DNA of 64,000 nt from Karalla daura (GCA_029224185.1 CM055196.1:24700673-24764672); one strand, 5' to 3'. Numbered from the stretch's first letter, positions 39,321 to 51,869 are shown. The notes: generated from the sequence alone by a model not told the origin. Numbers and translations: made by a program.

Positions 39321-39785
39321 CATAAAGACAAGTAAAGATGTGCCTGGTAAAAAGTAAACTGTGAAATCGAGTGGAACTCTGAACTAAAGATAGTGACAAC
39401 ACGCAGAAAACTTTCTTAGAATGAAAGTTTGGAGCACTTCAATTTATCATAGACAAAGAAAGTCTGAGTTAACCTCAAGCACTTCTTTCAGAAGAACATG
39501 AAAGTCACATCTAGTCCTCTGAGTCTCAGTCACGGGAAAAAGCCACAACTGACCAAACTCCTCGGTGTCAGGAGTGTTGATGGCGCAGCCGGGTTTGCTA
39601 TCAGGCCTGTCTCTCTGTCTTGGTGTTGTCTAAGACTCTGTCTGCCCAGAGAGCTTACAGGCAGAGCTGGGAGAGAATGGTGGGCTACAGCCGCTCGTCT
39701 TGACAGATAAACAGGATTTTGTGTCTGGCAAGCCGAAGATTGTCAGCTCCAATCTCTTGAGAGAATTACAACCGGCAGTCAATGC

Positions 39786-39860
39786 TGGGACACTGGCTCA
39801 ACAGACAGAGCGCTGGGCCCTGTGTATCTATGAGTGGGAGACGCCGGGTCCTTCATCACG
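39786..39860 (+). mobile_element. Possible tRNA-derived SINE head
   Basis: TGGCTCAACAGACAGAGCG (39794-39812) fits an RNA polymerase III A box (TGGC..AGT.GG..AGAGC), and GCCGGGTCCTTCATCAC (39843-39859) is a weak B box at about the expected spacing. The cloverleaf is not intact, so it is not a tRNA gene. A chance match is possible. Confidence 0.3.
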
Positions 39861-42800
39861 ATAGCGCTGCATGGTTTATTCATGGCTGACAGAGCCACGG
39901 GTGCAGTTCAAGGTTCCGCAAGCTCCGTTTTTCATCCCTGAATTGGCCTCTTTGCAAACATGTTGTGAAGAGACAGAATGTAAATGTCACCGGGTTTGTG
40001 TTAAAGCATAATAATTGCGGGTTGAAGTCGAAAATCAGTGCCTTACATGGCATGCGAGCAGAGCTTCATGATTTATGAGCTTTTTTTTTTCACCTTTCAT
40101 CTAAAGATTGTCTGTGGCTCTGCCTGTGCCGACACCACCGAGGCAGCAGGAGAACAAAGGATTTAATTGCATAACTAGTGTCAACATTTAACAAATAGCA
40201 GTCGCAGTTGGTAGCATTTTCTCCCAGCTTGTGGGCGCTCGAGTCCAGCTTTTTGACCTTTATGCTCTGAATGAAGCCCCCGAGGTCACATTGTTGTCTT
40301 TGTTAAATGTCAGCAGTTAGTGTCTCAAAGCGATGCCGGCAGATTAAAGCATGTGGGCAGGATAAAAGCCACCTCTCTGCCATCAAGCACTTCAACCAGG
40401 TTGGTATTTCCATTCCTAAAGGGGGCGGGCTCTCTGCGCTCTAAATCAATTGGAACGAGTTGGCTGCGGCCCTTTGGCGTTGAGCGGCATTACCCAGAGA
40501 TAAGGGAGCTCAGACGTGACAAGCCATATTAACCAGCCGGCTCCCCTCCTGATTGGATCATTGCTGCGCCGCTCGCCTTCAGGAGGGAGCTCAGCCTCTA
40601 ATTGAAGAGTCTGCCTTTCTGTTGACAAGACTATAATTTCTACATATCACCAAGGAAAACACCCGTCGCAGTCCCCTGCCCGCGTGCCAGGGCGCTGACG
40701 GATGCTGGCTAATTTCTCTGGTGGAGACAAGCCTCAATCACGAGACAAGACGAGGTTCGCTTCATGATAATTTACTGGAAGGAGATTGCAGGGTGGGTGT
40801 GGGACTCTGTTATAGTGTGGGGGGCGGTTCTGGACAGGGTTAAGTGGATCAATGTCCATTTCTTTAGTCGACCCAATGCTCAGATGTTAATCTAATTTAA
40901 TACAAGAAGAAGGAGGTTGCACCAAATAGACAGAATCAATTACATCAGATGTCAAGGGGAACACGGATGAATAATTCAGTTACCAACGTGTGGAATGACA
41001 TTTGTCAGACTCTCACTATCGATGGCACAAAGGTTGGACTTAAAGCAGCTGTGTCATGTGAATTAAAGTTGGAGTAAATACCAACAAACTTTTCACTGCT
41101 ACAGAGTTAAAATCTCTCCACTGGGTTTGATGTTGGAGTTTGAGAGCAGATGCAGGTACCTCATCATGTTCAAGTCCACAAACGCAACCTTCAGTCCAGA
41201 AAAGACCAAATGTAATTGACAAGTAATGCAAGGAGTCCATTTTTTTCTGCCTTTTACAATCTGGAGCATTTTGAGTGAAGTGAGTTTAGTCCACATTTCT
41301 GTGAATGAGTGGTGCCGCTCTTAAGCCTCGTCCACGCTCCAGTTTACTGGCTAATGAGCCGCCTCCTCAGCCACCACAGCGAGACTCTGAATCATGGTAA
41401 ACACACTACAGTGACATATTCTGTTTCCATTCAATTACCACTGATTACAGGTAAAACAATCAAACACGGCCAGTTAAGTTCCTCATCAAACAGTCAGGCC
41501 TGCAGTTAGAGGCTGTTAGACGCGTCCTGCCGCTTGTCACGTCTAACGACGGCCGGCCGGGCGGGCGGCGTCAGACTGACTGACACTAGAAAAGAGCAGA
41601 GAGACGCCTTCATTTTAAAGCCGAGAAGAATCAGTGCTTTACGTCTATATTGTTGGGCAGGATCTGAGCTCTGCCTTGAATAATGGAAGGATCTGGAGGA
41701 CGCATCACGCTCTGTCATCTAGTGGCGCCCTGCACGCGCCAGATTTGATGCATTCAGAGGAATCCTTGCTCTGCTGTCAGCATCAGCCCTGAAAGCTATC
41801 AGCAGCATCAGACAACTGTGTCTAAAGCAATGTTTCAATATTTTGCATGCTCTGGATCCCATATGGTGTGTTATGTTTCCTCCTTGAAGAGCCCACCATG
41901 CATATTACTGTCTTCTATTCTGAGAGCCTCCCCAGCATGCGGTGCGCAGAGTGAAGTGGAGGGGTTTCACCGAGCGTCTGTGCCCACCAGGGCTGCAGCC
42001 ACGCAGCAGCTGTGACTGATGGAGCCGATCCTCTCTCCGGGAGAGGAACGGGGAAAGGAAAGAAAAAGAAGAGAAAAAAAACCTGTGCCTTGCTCCCTCT
42101 CGACTCTCAACCCACAACTCCTGTCCTGTCCCCGAGGCACAAACGTCCAACTTCCAAATGCCAACTCAGTCAGGAGTTATCGCCACGATTTCCCCAGTGA
42201 AAAATGTCAGATGGATGGTGATTTTCTGCTTTATGATTTCACAGGAGTGGTGACCGCACAGAGCGAGAGAGAATCTCTGTCCCAGTTTGATAAGTGGGGC
42301 ATAATAATGAAAATGGCCTCTTGAAAACTAAGGTAAAGCCCTATTTACGCTCTTGCAGGGACTTTGAATCTGTAAGCGACATTGTTTAGTGAAATGGTGT
42401 AATTACATCCTCAGATGCTCTAGTTGTTGTGTACAAACTTTAGCTGTTTTTCTCTTGGCCTATTTGCAGTAAATCTAAAAGCCATTGAGCCCTCCACCAG
42501 CAGTGACAGCACCCATCGGGCTGCAGCGTGCGTCTCGTGCCGGTCGTCGGGGCTGTATTTCACAGCGAGCGCGACACAAACGAGAGCGCGAGCAGCCGTG
42601 GCTCGCTGCCCGTTGTCACTCTTCCTGAACACGAGGCAATAATCGTCCATGCATCTCCAATCTGAGCTGAGAATAAAACAACGTGAGAAAATGAGCACGG
42701 CGGCGACGCTGCAGGGCGAGGAAATGTGAAAGGACGCTCAATGATACGCCTCCCACATTTAGCATCACTGCACATTCAGAGGGAGGGGGAAATGTGTGCT

Positions 42801-44004
42801 TTTCTAAAGCCGTATATTTAATGGCCACTCAAGTCCAGCTGCAGTCAGCGTCTAAAGACAGGAGCGAGTTTCTTCTGAGACGGAGAGTGAAGTGGTTCAG
42901 GAGTCAGGAGATCAAGGAGGCGAGTCTAGTGACTCTGGGTTGATGCGTAGTGTCAGTGGAGAAGCTACTTAAAGCTGTTACAGTAAGATTTGACTGCCAT
43001 TTGTCATATTTCCTTTTGAGACCTGAATAGAGCAGAGAGAAGAGGCTTAAAGCATATTTTTAGACTCTCTTTGATGGCTTATTAGCTGGACTGGAACACT
43101 CTGACTCTTAAAACCAAATATAAATACATCACAATGATGGCAAAGGGCCAAGAATAAATCAGCATTTATATTTTATAGATCCGCCATACACACAGACATG
43201 TCCACATTGGCTCATGTACATCTGCTCACTGCACGAGACAAGACGCAGACATTTCTTTACTGTGTTGTAAAAATATTACTGAAATATTTATACAAGGTAA
43301 AACTGCTATTTTATGAGCGATTATGGGATGTGAACATTTTTTTGCATTGCATTGCATTACAGTAGCTCTTACATCTTTCTTTCAATCATATTTTTGAGTT
43401 TCTGAATTGAGTGAAAATGCATCACAGCTAATTACAGTAAAAATACAGTAAAACTACAGGTGGATTAGGTTTATATTGATGGCATTAAAGGAGCTAAGGT
43501 AGTAAAATGAATACAAATTAGAGTCATCGAAGCTTCATTTTCAACTCTGATGATGATGATATGGCGTCGGCAGAGAGCGGCGATGTAAGGAGCTGCAGTA
43601 TGTAGAGTGATGCCAGCACACACAGGTTCAGCTGCTGCCTCGGTAGCAGGAGGAGACAGAAACGAGCCAGTGAGATGGTCCCTCACACGCCAACAGTTGG
43701 ACACAGTGACACTTGAATTATTCGCGGTATAAACACAACGCTGGGTGTGAAACGCAGCATCACAGTAACAGGCCCTGTCACCATCTGCTCTTAGAACTCA
43801 GCCTGATCACATGGCTGTTTTGCTAACCTCTACACCGACTCAAAGACACCTCTCTATTTGTATTCTCTATCCGCGCCTGTTCTATCTTTTCATTTGCACA
43901 GTTTGCTCAGTAGCCTCTTATTACCTTTCATTCAGCCAGCGCCTCCCTGAATACCAAGGCCCTCTGCGGAGAGCTAGCGCCACACAGCACAACATGGGGC
44001 ACCT

Positions 44005-44066
44005 AACCACCCAGTATAACCAGCCAGTAGAACCAGCCAGTAGAACCAGCCAGTAGAACCAGCCAG
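44005..44066. repeat. 13-bp minisatellite, about 4.8 copies
   Basis: AACCAGCCAGTAG occurs exactly at 44018-44030, 44031-44043 and 44044-44056, with a partial copy to 44066 and a diverged copy AACCACCCAGTAT at 44005-44017. Confidence 0.95.
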
Positions 44067-44553
44067 GAGCTCCTGAAGACACCTTAATGACGGGGTGATG
44101 GCCGTCGCTCTGAACTTTTCCAATGTGGCGGATGAGGACGCAGCACCTGTGCTTCCTACGCTACCCTACATTGACTCTATGCGCAGAGGGCTGCACACAT
44201 AGTCGGGGTCATGAATATTTGAAGTGGGCAGTGCAAAGCTTGGAGATTTTTATGCTCCACTCGCAGGACGCCATGCATCTTTAATGGGGTCTGCCCCTCT
44301 TGTCCGACAGCAGGAAGAGGATAACTGCTGGGACCCCGGGTTTGAGATAGCAGCCGGCCCTCTGCACCTCGATGAATAAGTAAACACATTCAACCGGGCG
44401 CAGATGCAGTCTGCAGCTTTTTGAGTCGATAACAAGTGGATTTGTTTTCTTCTGAAAGCAGCATTGTTTACAAGGTACCGATTACCGCTCAAATTTGATC
44501 CGTCTCTCGACACTTTGGCTGAGCTCTGACGCAGCCTGGCGGGCGCCCGGCCA

Positions 44554-44603
44554 CCCCCCCCCCCCCCCCCCCCCCTCCCCCCTTCCCCGCCCCCCCCCCC
44601 CCC
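44554..44603. repeat. C-rich low-complexity tract
   Basis: Two long C runs separated by TCCCCCCTTCCCCG. This is a likely sequencing trouble spot. Confidence 0.95.
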
Positions 44604-46052
44604 AGCAGCAGCAGTCTGAGACGTGCATTTCACCGTGCAATAAAAGAGATATTAGGCTGCGCAGAGTTTCTGTTTATGAGGCTCCCATAAATATTTTCCA
44701 TCTAAATTTGTGTCAATTTCAGAGCCGCTTCCTCCATAGGAGACAAACTTGATTCTCTTTGAGTCTATTCGTTGCGTGCTCATGTGATTGCTCACTGTTT
44801 TTGGTTTTTTTCCGATAAGAAGCCGGTTCATGTTAATGCAGCTTTGTATGAACTCCTGCAAACAAAATCCACATAAAGATGCACCGTCCACACTTCTGCA
44901 CGTGTGACAGCGAAGTCTGCCAGTGGGAAGATCTTTTCTTTAAATCAAATATAGATCAATGTTTTTTTTTTAATTTTTGTTCCTCCAAATCCAATTCCTC
45001 ATATTGTCTGCATGTCATCAAACAAATAAACAATAATGTTTACCAAATGGCTTTGTTGTACAACATACCCGCTTATTAAAATGGCATCTCATTAGAAGCA
45101 CTGAGCAGCCTTTTTACATGAGATTAATTGGGTTTTTTGAAAGCACTTTCTCTTCATTATCATTCTGTCTTGCAAATGGATTCACTGCAAAGGCAATGCA
45201 TATTCATTTTACAGGAAGCTTGAAAATTGTTCGGAAATGAGCCAAAGGTGGAGCCGGGCTGCTGTGCCGACTTAGGCTGAATAATAAACACGTGTGCCTT
45301 TGCTCTGGAGGTGAAAGCGAATGGCTGCATCTGTGGAATACACTCAGAGAGCGGCTGAAAAGAAAGCACCACTCGCTCACCTTCAGTCATGATACTGTTG
45401 TAAACACGTCCAAGCCTTCCAAATTGATAGCGTTGGGTCAAAGTGGTGTTTATCATTTGTAAATTGTTCTAATTCAAACATGCTGAGAGGGGAAGTGCTA
45501 AGCAGGATGGATGTGCCGGTTCCGGCCACGTTGCCAGGTTGAGATTTGGATGCGGGACGTAGTCTTGGCTACCTCCTCTCACTCTAGTGTCATTAATAAT
45601 GCACAGAGACAAGCTTTGACTGGATCCTGATTTGCTGTTTCTAAAGGTTGGAGGAAGTGTGCAGCAGACCCTAGAGCGCTCCCATTGCGCTTCCATCAAA
45701 TGAGTTCGGATGATTCTCCATCCTTTGTTGTTATTACTATTCCCGTCCAAAACCCTATTTTGAATCTGTAATGTGTATATCTCAACATCAGAGCAGCCCA
45801 CTTGGTTGAAAGCCTGCCTGAGGCTGGGAACCAAACAAAAAGTTTTCCTTTTTTTTGCCAAGTTGTGGACCCTTTTACCTGAGGCAAGATGAAGCACTTC
45901 AAAGGCAAAGGGCATCCTTTGTCAGCATCTCAAACTGACACAGCCAGATCCACCTAGAGAGTAATTGCAGACAACAGCTATTGAAAAGAAACAGTCCCTG
46001 TGGCACAACATCCAAACACAGGAGACGCATTTTCATCGAGCCGTAACGCAGA

Positions 46053-46093
46053 CAGAGCGTTCATTAACCCTGCAGAGGTTAATGAACGCTCTG
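46053..46093. repeat. Perfect 17-bp inverted repeat with 7-base loop (hairpin)
   Basis: CAGAGCGTTCATTAACC (46053-46069) and GGTTAATGAACGCTCTG (46077-46093) are exact reverse complements around CTGCAGA. Flanking bases do not extend the stem. No transposon ends or known RNA gene are recognised here. Confidence 0.95.
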
Positions 46094-48513
46094 ATGCCAG
46101 TAAATGACTGCTTGATGCTGTTTTGCCCCGAAAAGTGTAATTAAAAACATGTGGAAATTAAACCTTAAAGGGAAGAGATTATCATGTTGACATATTAGCA
46201 CGTAATAAACATTAGACATATAGTGGGAATGCAGCGTTAGCAGTAGAGTATTAGCCTCTTTTTGATGTAAATTTGCCCTCAACCTGATTCTAATTGATTT
46301 TCTGGGGGACAAAAAGAGGGAGTGAGACCTGGGAAATTAGCCAATGTCATCTTTGTGGAGACATTGTTAGTCTTTAGCTCTGAGCATAAATGTCACTGAA
46401 GAGTAAAACACTCGTTAATTAAAGTGTAATTGTGTTACAGTTGGTTTGGTGCCTCATTTAGCTCTATCTGATTATGGCAATAAACTGCCGCCTCGGTTTT
46501 AAATACAAGTGACAGAAAAGAGATATGGAGACACTCAGCGAAAAGCTTCCTGTGCAGTTCTGAGTGCAGACATTTTATCTGCAGCGTTTCCCTTCACGGC
46601 AGACACCTGGCTGTGCTGCAGAGCAAGCACTGCCCTTTTCCTGCAGCCTTACGAGCAGACTCAGAGGTTAAAGGTGCAATTAAAAAGACCTCTCTTGCCC
46701 CACAGCTCAAAACGACAATAATCTATCTGCAGGGGGGTTGATGGAGTCGTTTGATTGATCAGTTACTGGACGATTTAATGCTTTTTTTTTTTTTGGACCA
46801 GGTGCCTTCAGAACTCACTCATTTCAGCCTTTTTCTCACTCGTTCTAGCACAGAAATTCAACAGTATCCAGAGTTTTGATGCTTTTCCAATCTCATTAGT
46901 TGGAGATAGAAGAGAAGGAGCTGTAATCACTGAACTACAGTGAAGGAATAGCTCAATTGCGGCGCAATTAAAAGGGTGCGGGATTGGAGCGGGGACTTTA
47001 CGAGGACCTGGGAGCTCGTTTCTGTCATCGCAAATGCCACTGTGTTTTGCATAACCAAGGTTATGAAATAATAGGCTGATGATGGAAAACTCAAGGTCTG
47101 AGCAGTGACCGCAGGAATTTGCTGAACACTCTGTTATGTTGCTGTGGCACAAACAGGGTCGTTAAGGTTGAATAAGTACAGACTTAAGTCCCAGAATAGC
47201 TAATTAATACAGACCATGTGCTCCTGGAGACTCGTGGGAGGCCAGACACAACAAACACAGGCAGGCGAGATGTATGAAAACTAGGCTGCACTTTGCATTT
47301 TGTGTTGTTGACTTACAAATATAAATCTAGATATGAGCCACACGTCTCCCGTTCTTCTACCACATTCTGATTCCTGACGCGTTGGCAGCGCGCAGCAGAG
47401 CTAATCTCCCATACATACATTACAGAGATATCAATGGTCCTCCTGAAAGCACCTTTTCATCCATGAATGGTTTGTTTTTGATTACTGCAGGGGAGGCAGC
47501 CAGCGCTGCCCAGTCAGGACTATTGGAGATAAATGTCTTATAGTGATTGGCCATCCTACACATCTCTCATCAAATATTCATGCTTGAAACTTGGGAGACT
47601 TCCGAGGATGCAGGGATACAGGATCCTGTCCCACTAGTCCAGCGCTGGGGAAGACGACCTGTGCGCTGAGGCCGGGAGGCGGCAGGGCTGCTCCGCTGAG
47701 GTACCGTGCTCTCTGACTCTGTTTCTGCTGCGTTTTGGAGGAAAGATGGTGTGTGATCTCTAGGATGGCGGAGGCTGCTTTTGAAGTTCAAACATGTAGC
47801 GATCAGGGATCTTTGGATTTGAGCTGTGAACGTTCCCCGGATCCAACTGGAAATTTTACACTCGGTGATGCAACCTGGTGTCTCAAGCTTTTGTGTAAAA
47901 CGCCAATGTGCTACGTTTCTATTTTAAGTGATTTTCTTCTCTTTTTTCTATTAGAGAAATTTCTATCCAGCTTAAAGTTGAATTTTAGGAACCCGCAGAG
48001 AGTTGTTGCAATGGTGTGTCCAATCCTGCCAGTTTTTAATGAGGAAACTTCTTTGCTTTACATTGACCTCATATGCTGTAGATATCTTATTATAGTGAGA
48101 TTCACTTGATTCTGATCTCTAGAGGAACTGTTATTGCTGTTATTATCTACGGTTTAGTTGAGTTTTCTGGCTTCGTTTGGAGTATCACCTGATGTTTCCA
48201 CGACTCCAACTAACCTTTGTTGGGGTGGGGTGGGGGGGGACATAATAGTTACTGACTTTCTTTTAATGAAAAATCCTAGATAATAATGCAAAACTGAATA
48301 AGTGTAATGAAATGTCATTTAAAAATACCAGCGCTCTGAAAGCTGCTTTGGATGGTTGGACAGAGTGGATCAGGTGGTTTCAGGTGTTTCCAGAATTGTT
48401 GAGGCTTCGCTGTTTGAGGCGTCACCTCCGTCGTTTGGTTTCAAGCCAAAACACACTGAGATGAGGCTGGGACGGTCCACGAGTGCAGAGTCTCAGATGT
48501 CACTCCGACTGCC

Positions 48514-48552
48514 ACTCTCTCTCCCTCTCTGTCTCTCTCTCTCTCTCCCTTC

Positions 48553-48643
<91 letters not shown>

Positions 48644-48814
48644 TCTCTCCCTCTCTCCCTTCCTCTCTCTGTCTCCCTCTCTCTCCCTCCCTCTCTCTCT
48701 CTCTCTCTCTCCCTCTCCTTCTCTCTCTCCCTCTTTCTCTCTCTCTCTCTCCCTTCCTCTCTCTCTCTCCCCCTCCCTCTCGCCCTCTCTCTCTCTCCCT
48801 CCCCCTCTCTCTCT
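48514..48814. repeat. Polypyrimidine (CT)n-rich tract, about 300 bp
   Basis: Almost pure pyrimidine on the + strand, with a pure (CT)n core at about 48559-48640 and CCT and TTC variants on both sides. A few G interruptions are present. Long open frames here (Leu-Ser or Arg-Glu repeats) are artefacts. Confidence 0.97.
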
Positions 48815-50776
48815 GTTTTCTTTAAAGCCACATCAATAATATGTTTCGACTCCTATTGGGAAACAGCAACATCACGCAGTAGAGTCACTATTGACAGCTG
48901 CACTAAAAAGGTGTTTAAAAAAGTACGTACATAAAAAATACAATAAAATTAAACTTAAAAATGTTTTCGAAAGTGGAGGAAGGTAGAGTCGCATTTTAAA
49001 TGCTTGAATACTACGGTACCTTTTTAATACTGATGACCTTACAAGCAAAACAATGATTTTTCTGAACCTGGACTGGACAGACCAAGTTAATAAGAATGTG
49101 GATTGGTTGAAAAAAGAAAAAAAAACAGAATAAGAATGCCAATATTAGATGAGGCCAGACGGTGAAATGCAGCTGAACCCTGACTGTATACATCATGGAT
49201 ATGACTCTGTCACCAACACATTATTAACACACAGATCTCGATCAGCAGCCCCAGCGGGACTGTGTGTGTGCATGCAGGTTTTACAGATGGAGTCGCATCA
49301 CACACAAGCTGCACAGCCATCGTTTCTATCGAGATGTAACCCAGTGGCACTGGACGTCTATTCACGTCTATGCTCTAATTTCCTCCTGAGGGAGATAGTT
49401 GGTGATAGCTGTTGTTTTGGCAATTAACCTGCCTGTGGCTGTGTGTGAGGATAGGTGGTGTCTTTATTGGATGAATCTCAGCTCCGGTTACAGTTTCCTA
49501 ACGCTGCCAAAGCTCCTTAGCTAAAGTGGAGGATGCAGCTTTCAGATGTACCTGGGCACTTTCTCCTCCGTGATTAAATGTAAGACTGAGTTGTGTGAGC
49601 TCACATTCAGCTCTTTGTGCTGTCCACTCTCTGCTTGACCGAAAAGCTCATTCCCTAAGAGCACTTCAATGTATGCGCTGTCATACTGGGTGAAACTGGG
49701 CCATCTTATTGTGCATCCAGTCCTCATTTCGACACAGAGCCTTTTGAAGAGCCTGCCAGTGGCCCGTTCTCTCCTGCACTAAATGTGTAGGGAGGAGATA
49801 GTGCATTCTCATGTTATCTGCCACCAGCCCCTTGCCCCTTCAGCCATTTTCTCATTTCACAGATTTGACCAGGAGGTGACCTTGGCTTTTTAAGTGCTTT
49901 TAAGGCAGAGCCAAGTCTCCTCTTCCTTTTTTCCTGTCTCACAAATGGAGACAGAAAGAGCACAGGAGAGGCAGAGAGGATTTGTTTCCTCAATGGCCTT
50001 TTTTACCCTTTTCTCTCTCTTTTCTTTCATCCTCTCTCATGCCCGTAACCACTGTCCACCTTTTTTTTTATGGAGTAGACATGATGACAGGCTGTTGTCT
50101 GCTAATTCATGTGGGTCTGTGCTTTTTAATGTAGGAAAGGACCTCGGGGGGGGAGCAGCAGCATATGTTTATGACACATGACGTCAGGCGCAGAGGGCAG
50201 TCGGGGAGTTTGAAGTCGGGGAGACACAGTCTGCTCGTCCAGTGTGATATAACAAAGAACTAATTGAATATCTTTGCCCCAGAGAATACTTCACAATATT
50301 CAAATACTAATCATCTTGTGCCTCAGATGTATGTAGTAATTTGTACTACTGGCCTCATCTTAACAGCCTCACACAAGGGACGGGGGAAGAAATCAAGACC
50401 GTATGCATGCATGTGCATGTGCACCGAGGGCGTACGCATGTCAAGTGTGTTTTCTAGTGGAAATAAGCAGACGGTATCACAGTTCTCCATCGCCTTCCCT
50501 CCCAAGTGCACTCCTGGCAGAGCGCTAATCTGGGTCATAGTGCTAACTGCTTAGAAGGGCCTTGGAGAGTCTCGGCCACATATGAATCATTTCTCACGCC
50601 TCTCGTCCTCATTACTGCTCGCCGCAGCTGGCGAAGTTAAAGGTTTTCATATTTCCCTCTGACCTGGAAGGTAAACATCCAAACAACGCTCAGACTGGAT
50701 CAGCTGACCGGACTTCAGCAGTTCAGGGTACGATGCTGCACCACTGATGTTCCACACTCACACCACTGAGCATCGA

Positions 50777-50784
50777 CCGGTCAG
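50777..50784. repeat. Left target-site duplication of the hAT-type element
   Basis: CCGGTCAG, paired with CTGGTCAG at 51122-51129; one mismatch. Confidence 0.75.
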
Positions 50785-51121
50785 TAGAGCCGCAACAACT
50801 AATCAATCATTCATCGACTAATTAATTAATCGACAACTTTTTTGAGAATCTGTAAATTTTAGAGAAGTTTTGGGAATGATTTCAAGAAATCAAGTTAAAG
50901 TTCTCTGGTGTCAGATTCATAAATGTGATTAATTTCTGGTGTATTTACTTTCTATGAGAGAAAGTTGATGTTATTGAGATGAGGAAAGGAAAACAACCGT
51001 TGAAGGACTTATCATGGTCTTTGTGCAGCATTTGCATCATTTTCTAAACCAAACAACTAAAGGATCAATTGAAGAAGCAATCGACAGATGAATCAACTAC
51101 AAAATAACTGTTGCAGCTCTA
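50785..51121. mobile_element. hAT-type miniature inverted-repeat transposable element (337 bp)
   Basis: The left end is TAGAGCCGCAACA and the reverse complement of the right end is TAGAGCTGCAACA, so terminal inverted repeats match at 12 of 13 bases. The flanks CCGGTCAG (50777-50784) and CTGGTCAG (51122-51129) match at 7 of 8, fitting an 8-bp target-site duplication typical of hAT elements. The interior (ATTTCTGGTGTATTTACTTT, AAACCAAACAACTAAAGGAT, AATCGACAGATGAATCAACT) fits a widespread fish family as I recall it. There is no transposase, so the element is non-autonomous. Confidence 0.88.
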
Positions 51122-51129
51122 CTGGTCAG
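51122..51129. repeat. Right target-site duplication of the hAT-type element
   Basis: CTGGTCAG, directly after the right terminal inverted repeat. Confidence 0.75.
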
Positions 51130-51329
51130 AGTCCATTTGGAGCATTTGGAGCATTATTTTTCTCCTCCTCTGTGGGTAAATGTGGACAGATCTGAGGAAG
51201 CTTTTCACAATCTAATTTCAATTACGGACCAGGCTGCACGATCTGGACCATTGTGCACCATAGAGAAAAGGGCCACAGCCGTGTGTTGGAAATGTTTTGA
51301 TGCTTGATTGCTCTGAGGGAGGCATCAAT

Positions 51330-51369
51330 GGGAGGGGTAGGTGGGGTGTGGGGGGGGGGGTGGGGGGGG
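51330..51369. repeat. G-rich low-complexity tract
   Basis: GGGGTAGGTGGGGTGTG followed by runs of 10 and 8 G. At least four G-runs on one strand could form a G-quadruplex. Confidence 0.9.
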
Positions 51370-51792
51370 CTCAGTATTTCATGAGAATATTCTCCAGGAG
51401 CCTGCACCACCTGTGCCAAAACACACACACACACACACAGTCAGACACAAGCGCTGTGAGGCTGATGAATTGAAAGGCTTTGTTGATGCCTCCAACACGT
51501 CCTGGAACGAGAACAAGGCACCGTCCTCTCGCCGTCCGAGCCTCTGAAGGCCAGGAAGGCGAGGACGCCGGGCCGCGTGGCCGCGCTGGACGTGTCCGCG
51601 TGTCGGGGAACAAGCGGGCGGGATGACGGGCCAGGAGCGCTCCGAGCACCGTCCTGACCACCAGGTTCCTCATGGGGGAACAGCTGGAGGTGCCGCTGCC
51701 CCCCCCCTCCCCCCGGACCCACATGGCAGGGGGGTGGTTGGGGGGGGTGGCGCACTTGGACAGCATCTCCATAGGGAAGGCATCACATTCAG

Positions 51793-51794
<2 letters not shown>

Positions 51795-51867
<73 letters not shown>
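51795..51867. repeat. (CA)36 microsatellite
   Basis: About 73 uninterrupted bases of CA. A shorter (AC)n lies at 51421-51439. Confidence 0.97.

Positions 51868-51869
<2 letters not shown>

Larger units (their letters stand above)
30001..40000. other. Non-coding stretch with a repeated family and a local duplication
   Basis: No gene is recognised. It contains the paired repeat at 30616 and 34290, the duplicated block at 33171 and 33491, a tRNA-SINE-like piece at 39790, a miniature-transposon end at 39228, and C- or G-runs at 37701-37712 and 37864-37891. Confidence 0.6.
40001..50000. other. Non-coding stretch
   Basis: No gene is recognised. It contains the 13-bp minisatellite at 44005, a C-rich tract at 44554, the hairpin at 46053, the large CT tract at 48514, a CpG-rich patch at about 42520-42610, and an AT-rich block at 45070-45240 that resembles a conserved non-coding element. 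Confidence 0.6.

Noticed and set aside
45469..45915. 148-residue open frame on the - strand
   Set aside because: No recognisable domain, no splice partner and no codon-usage signal. Length alone is not enough in 64 kb of six-frame search.
48493..48831. Arg/Glu-rich and Ser/Leu-rich open frames over the CT tract
   Set aside because: These are produced by a simple repeat with no stop codons and have no non-repeat protein content.
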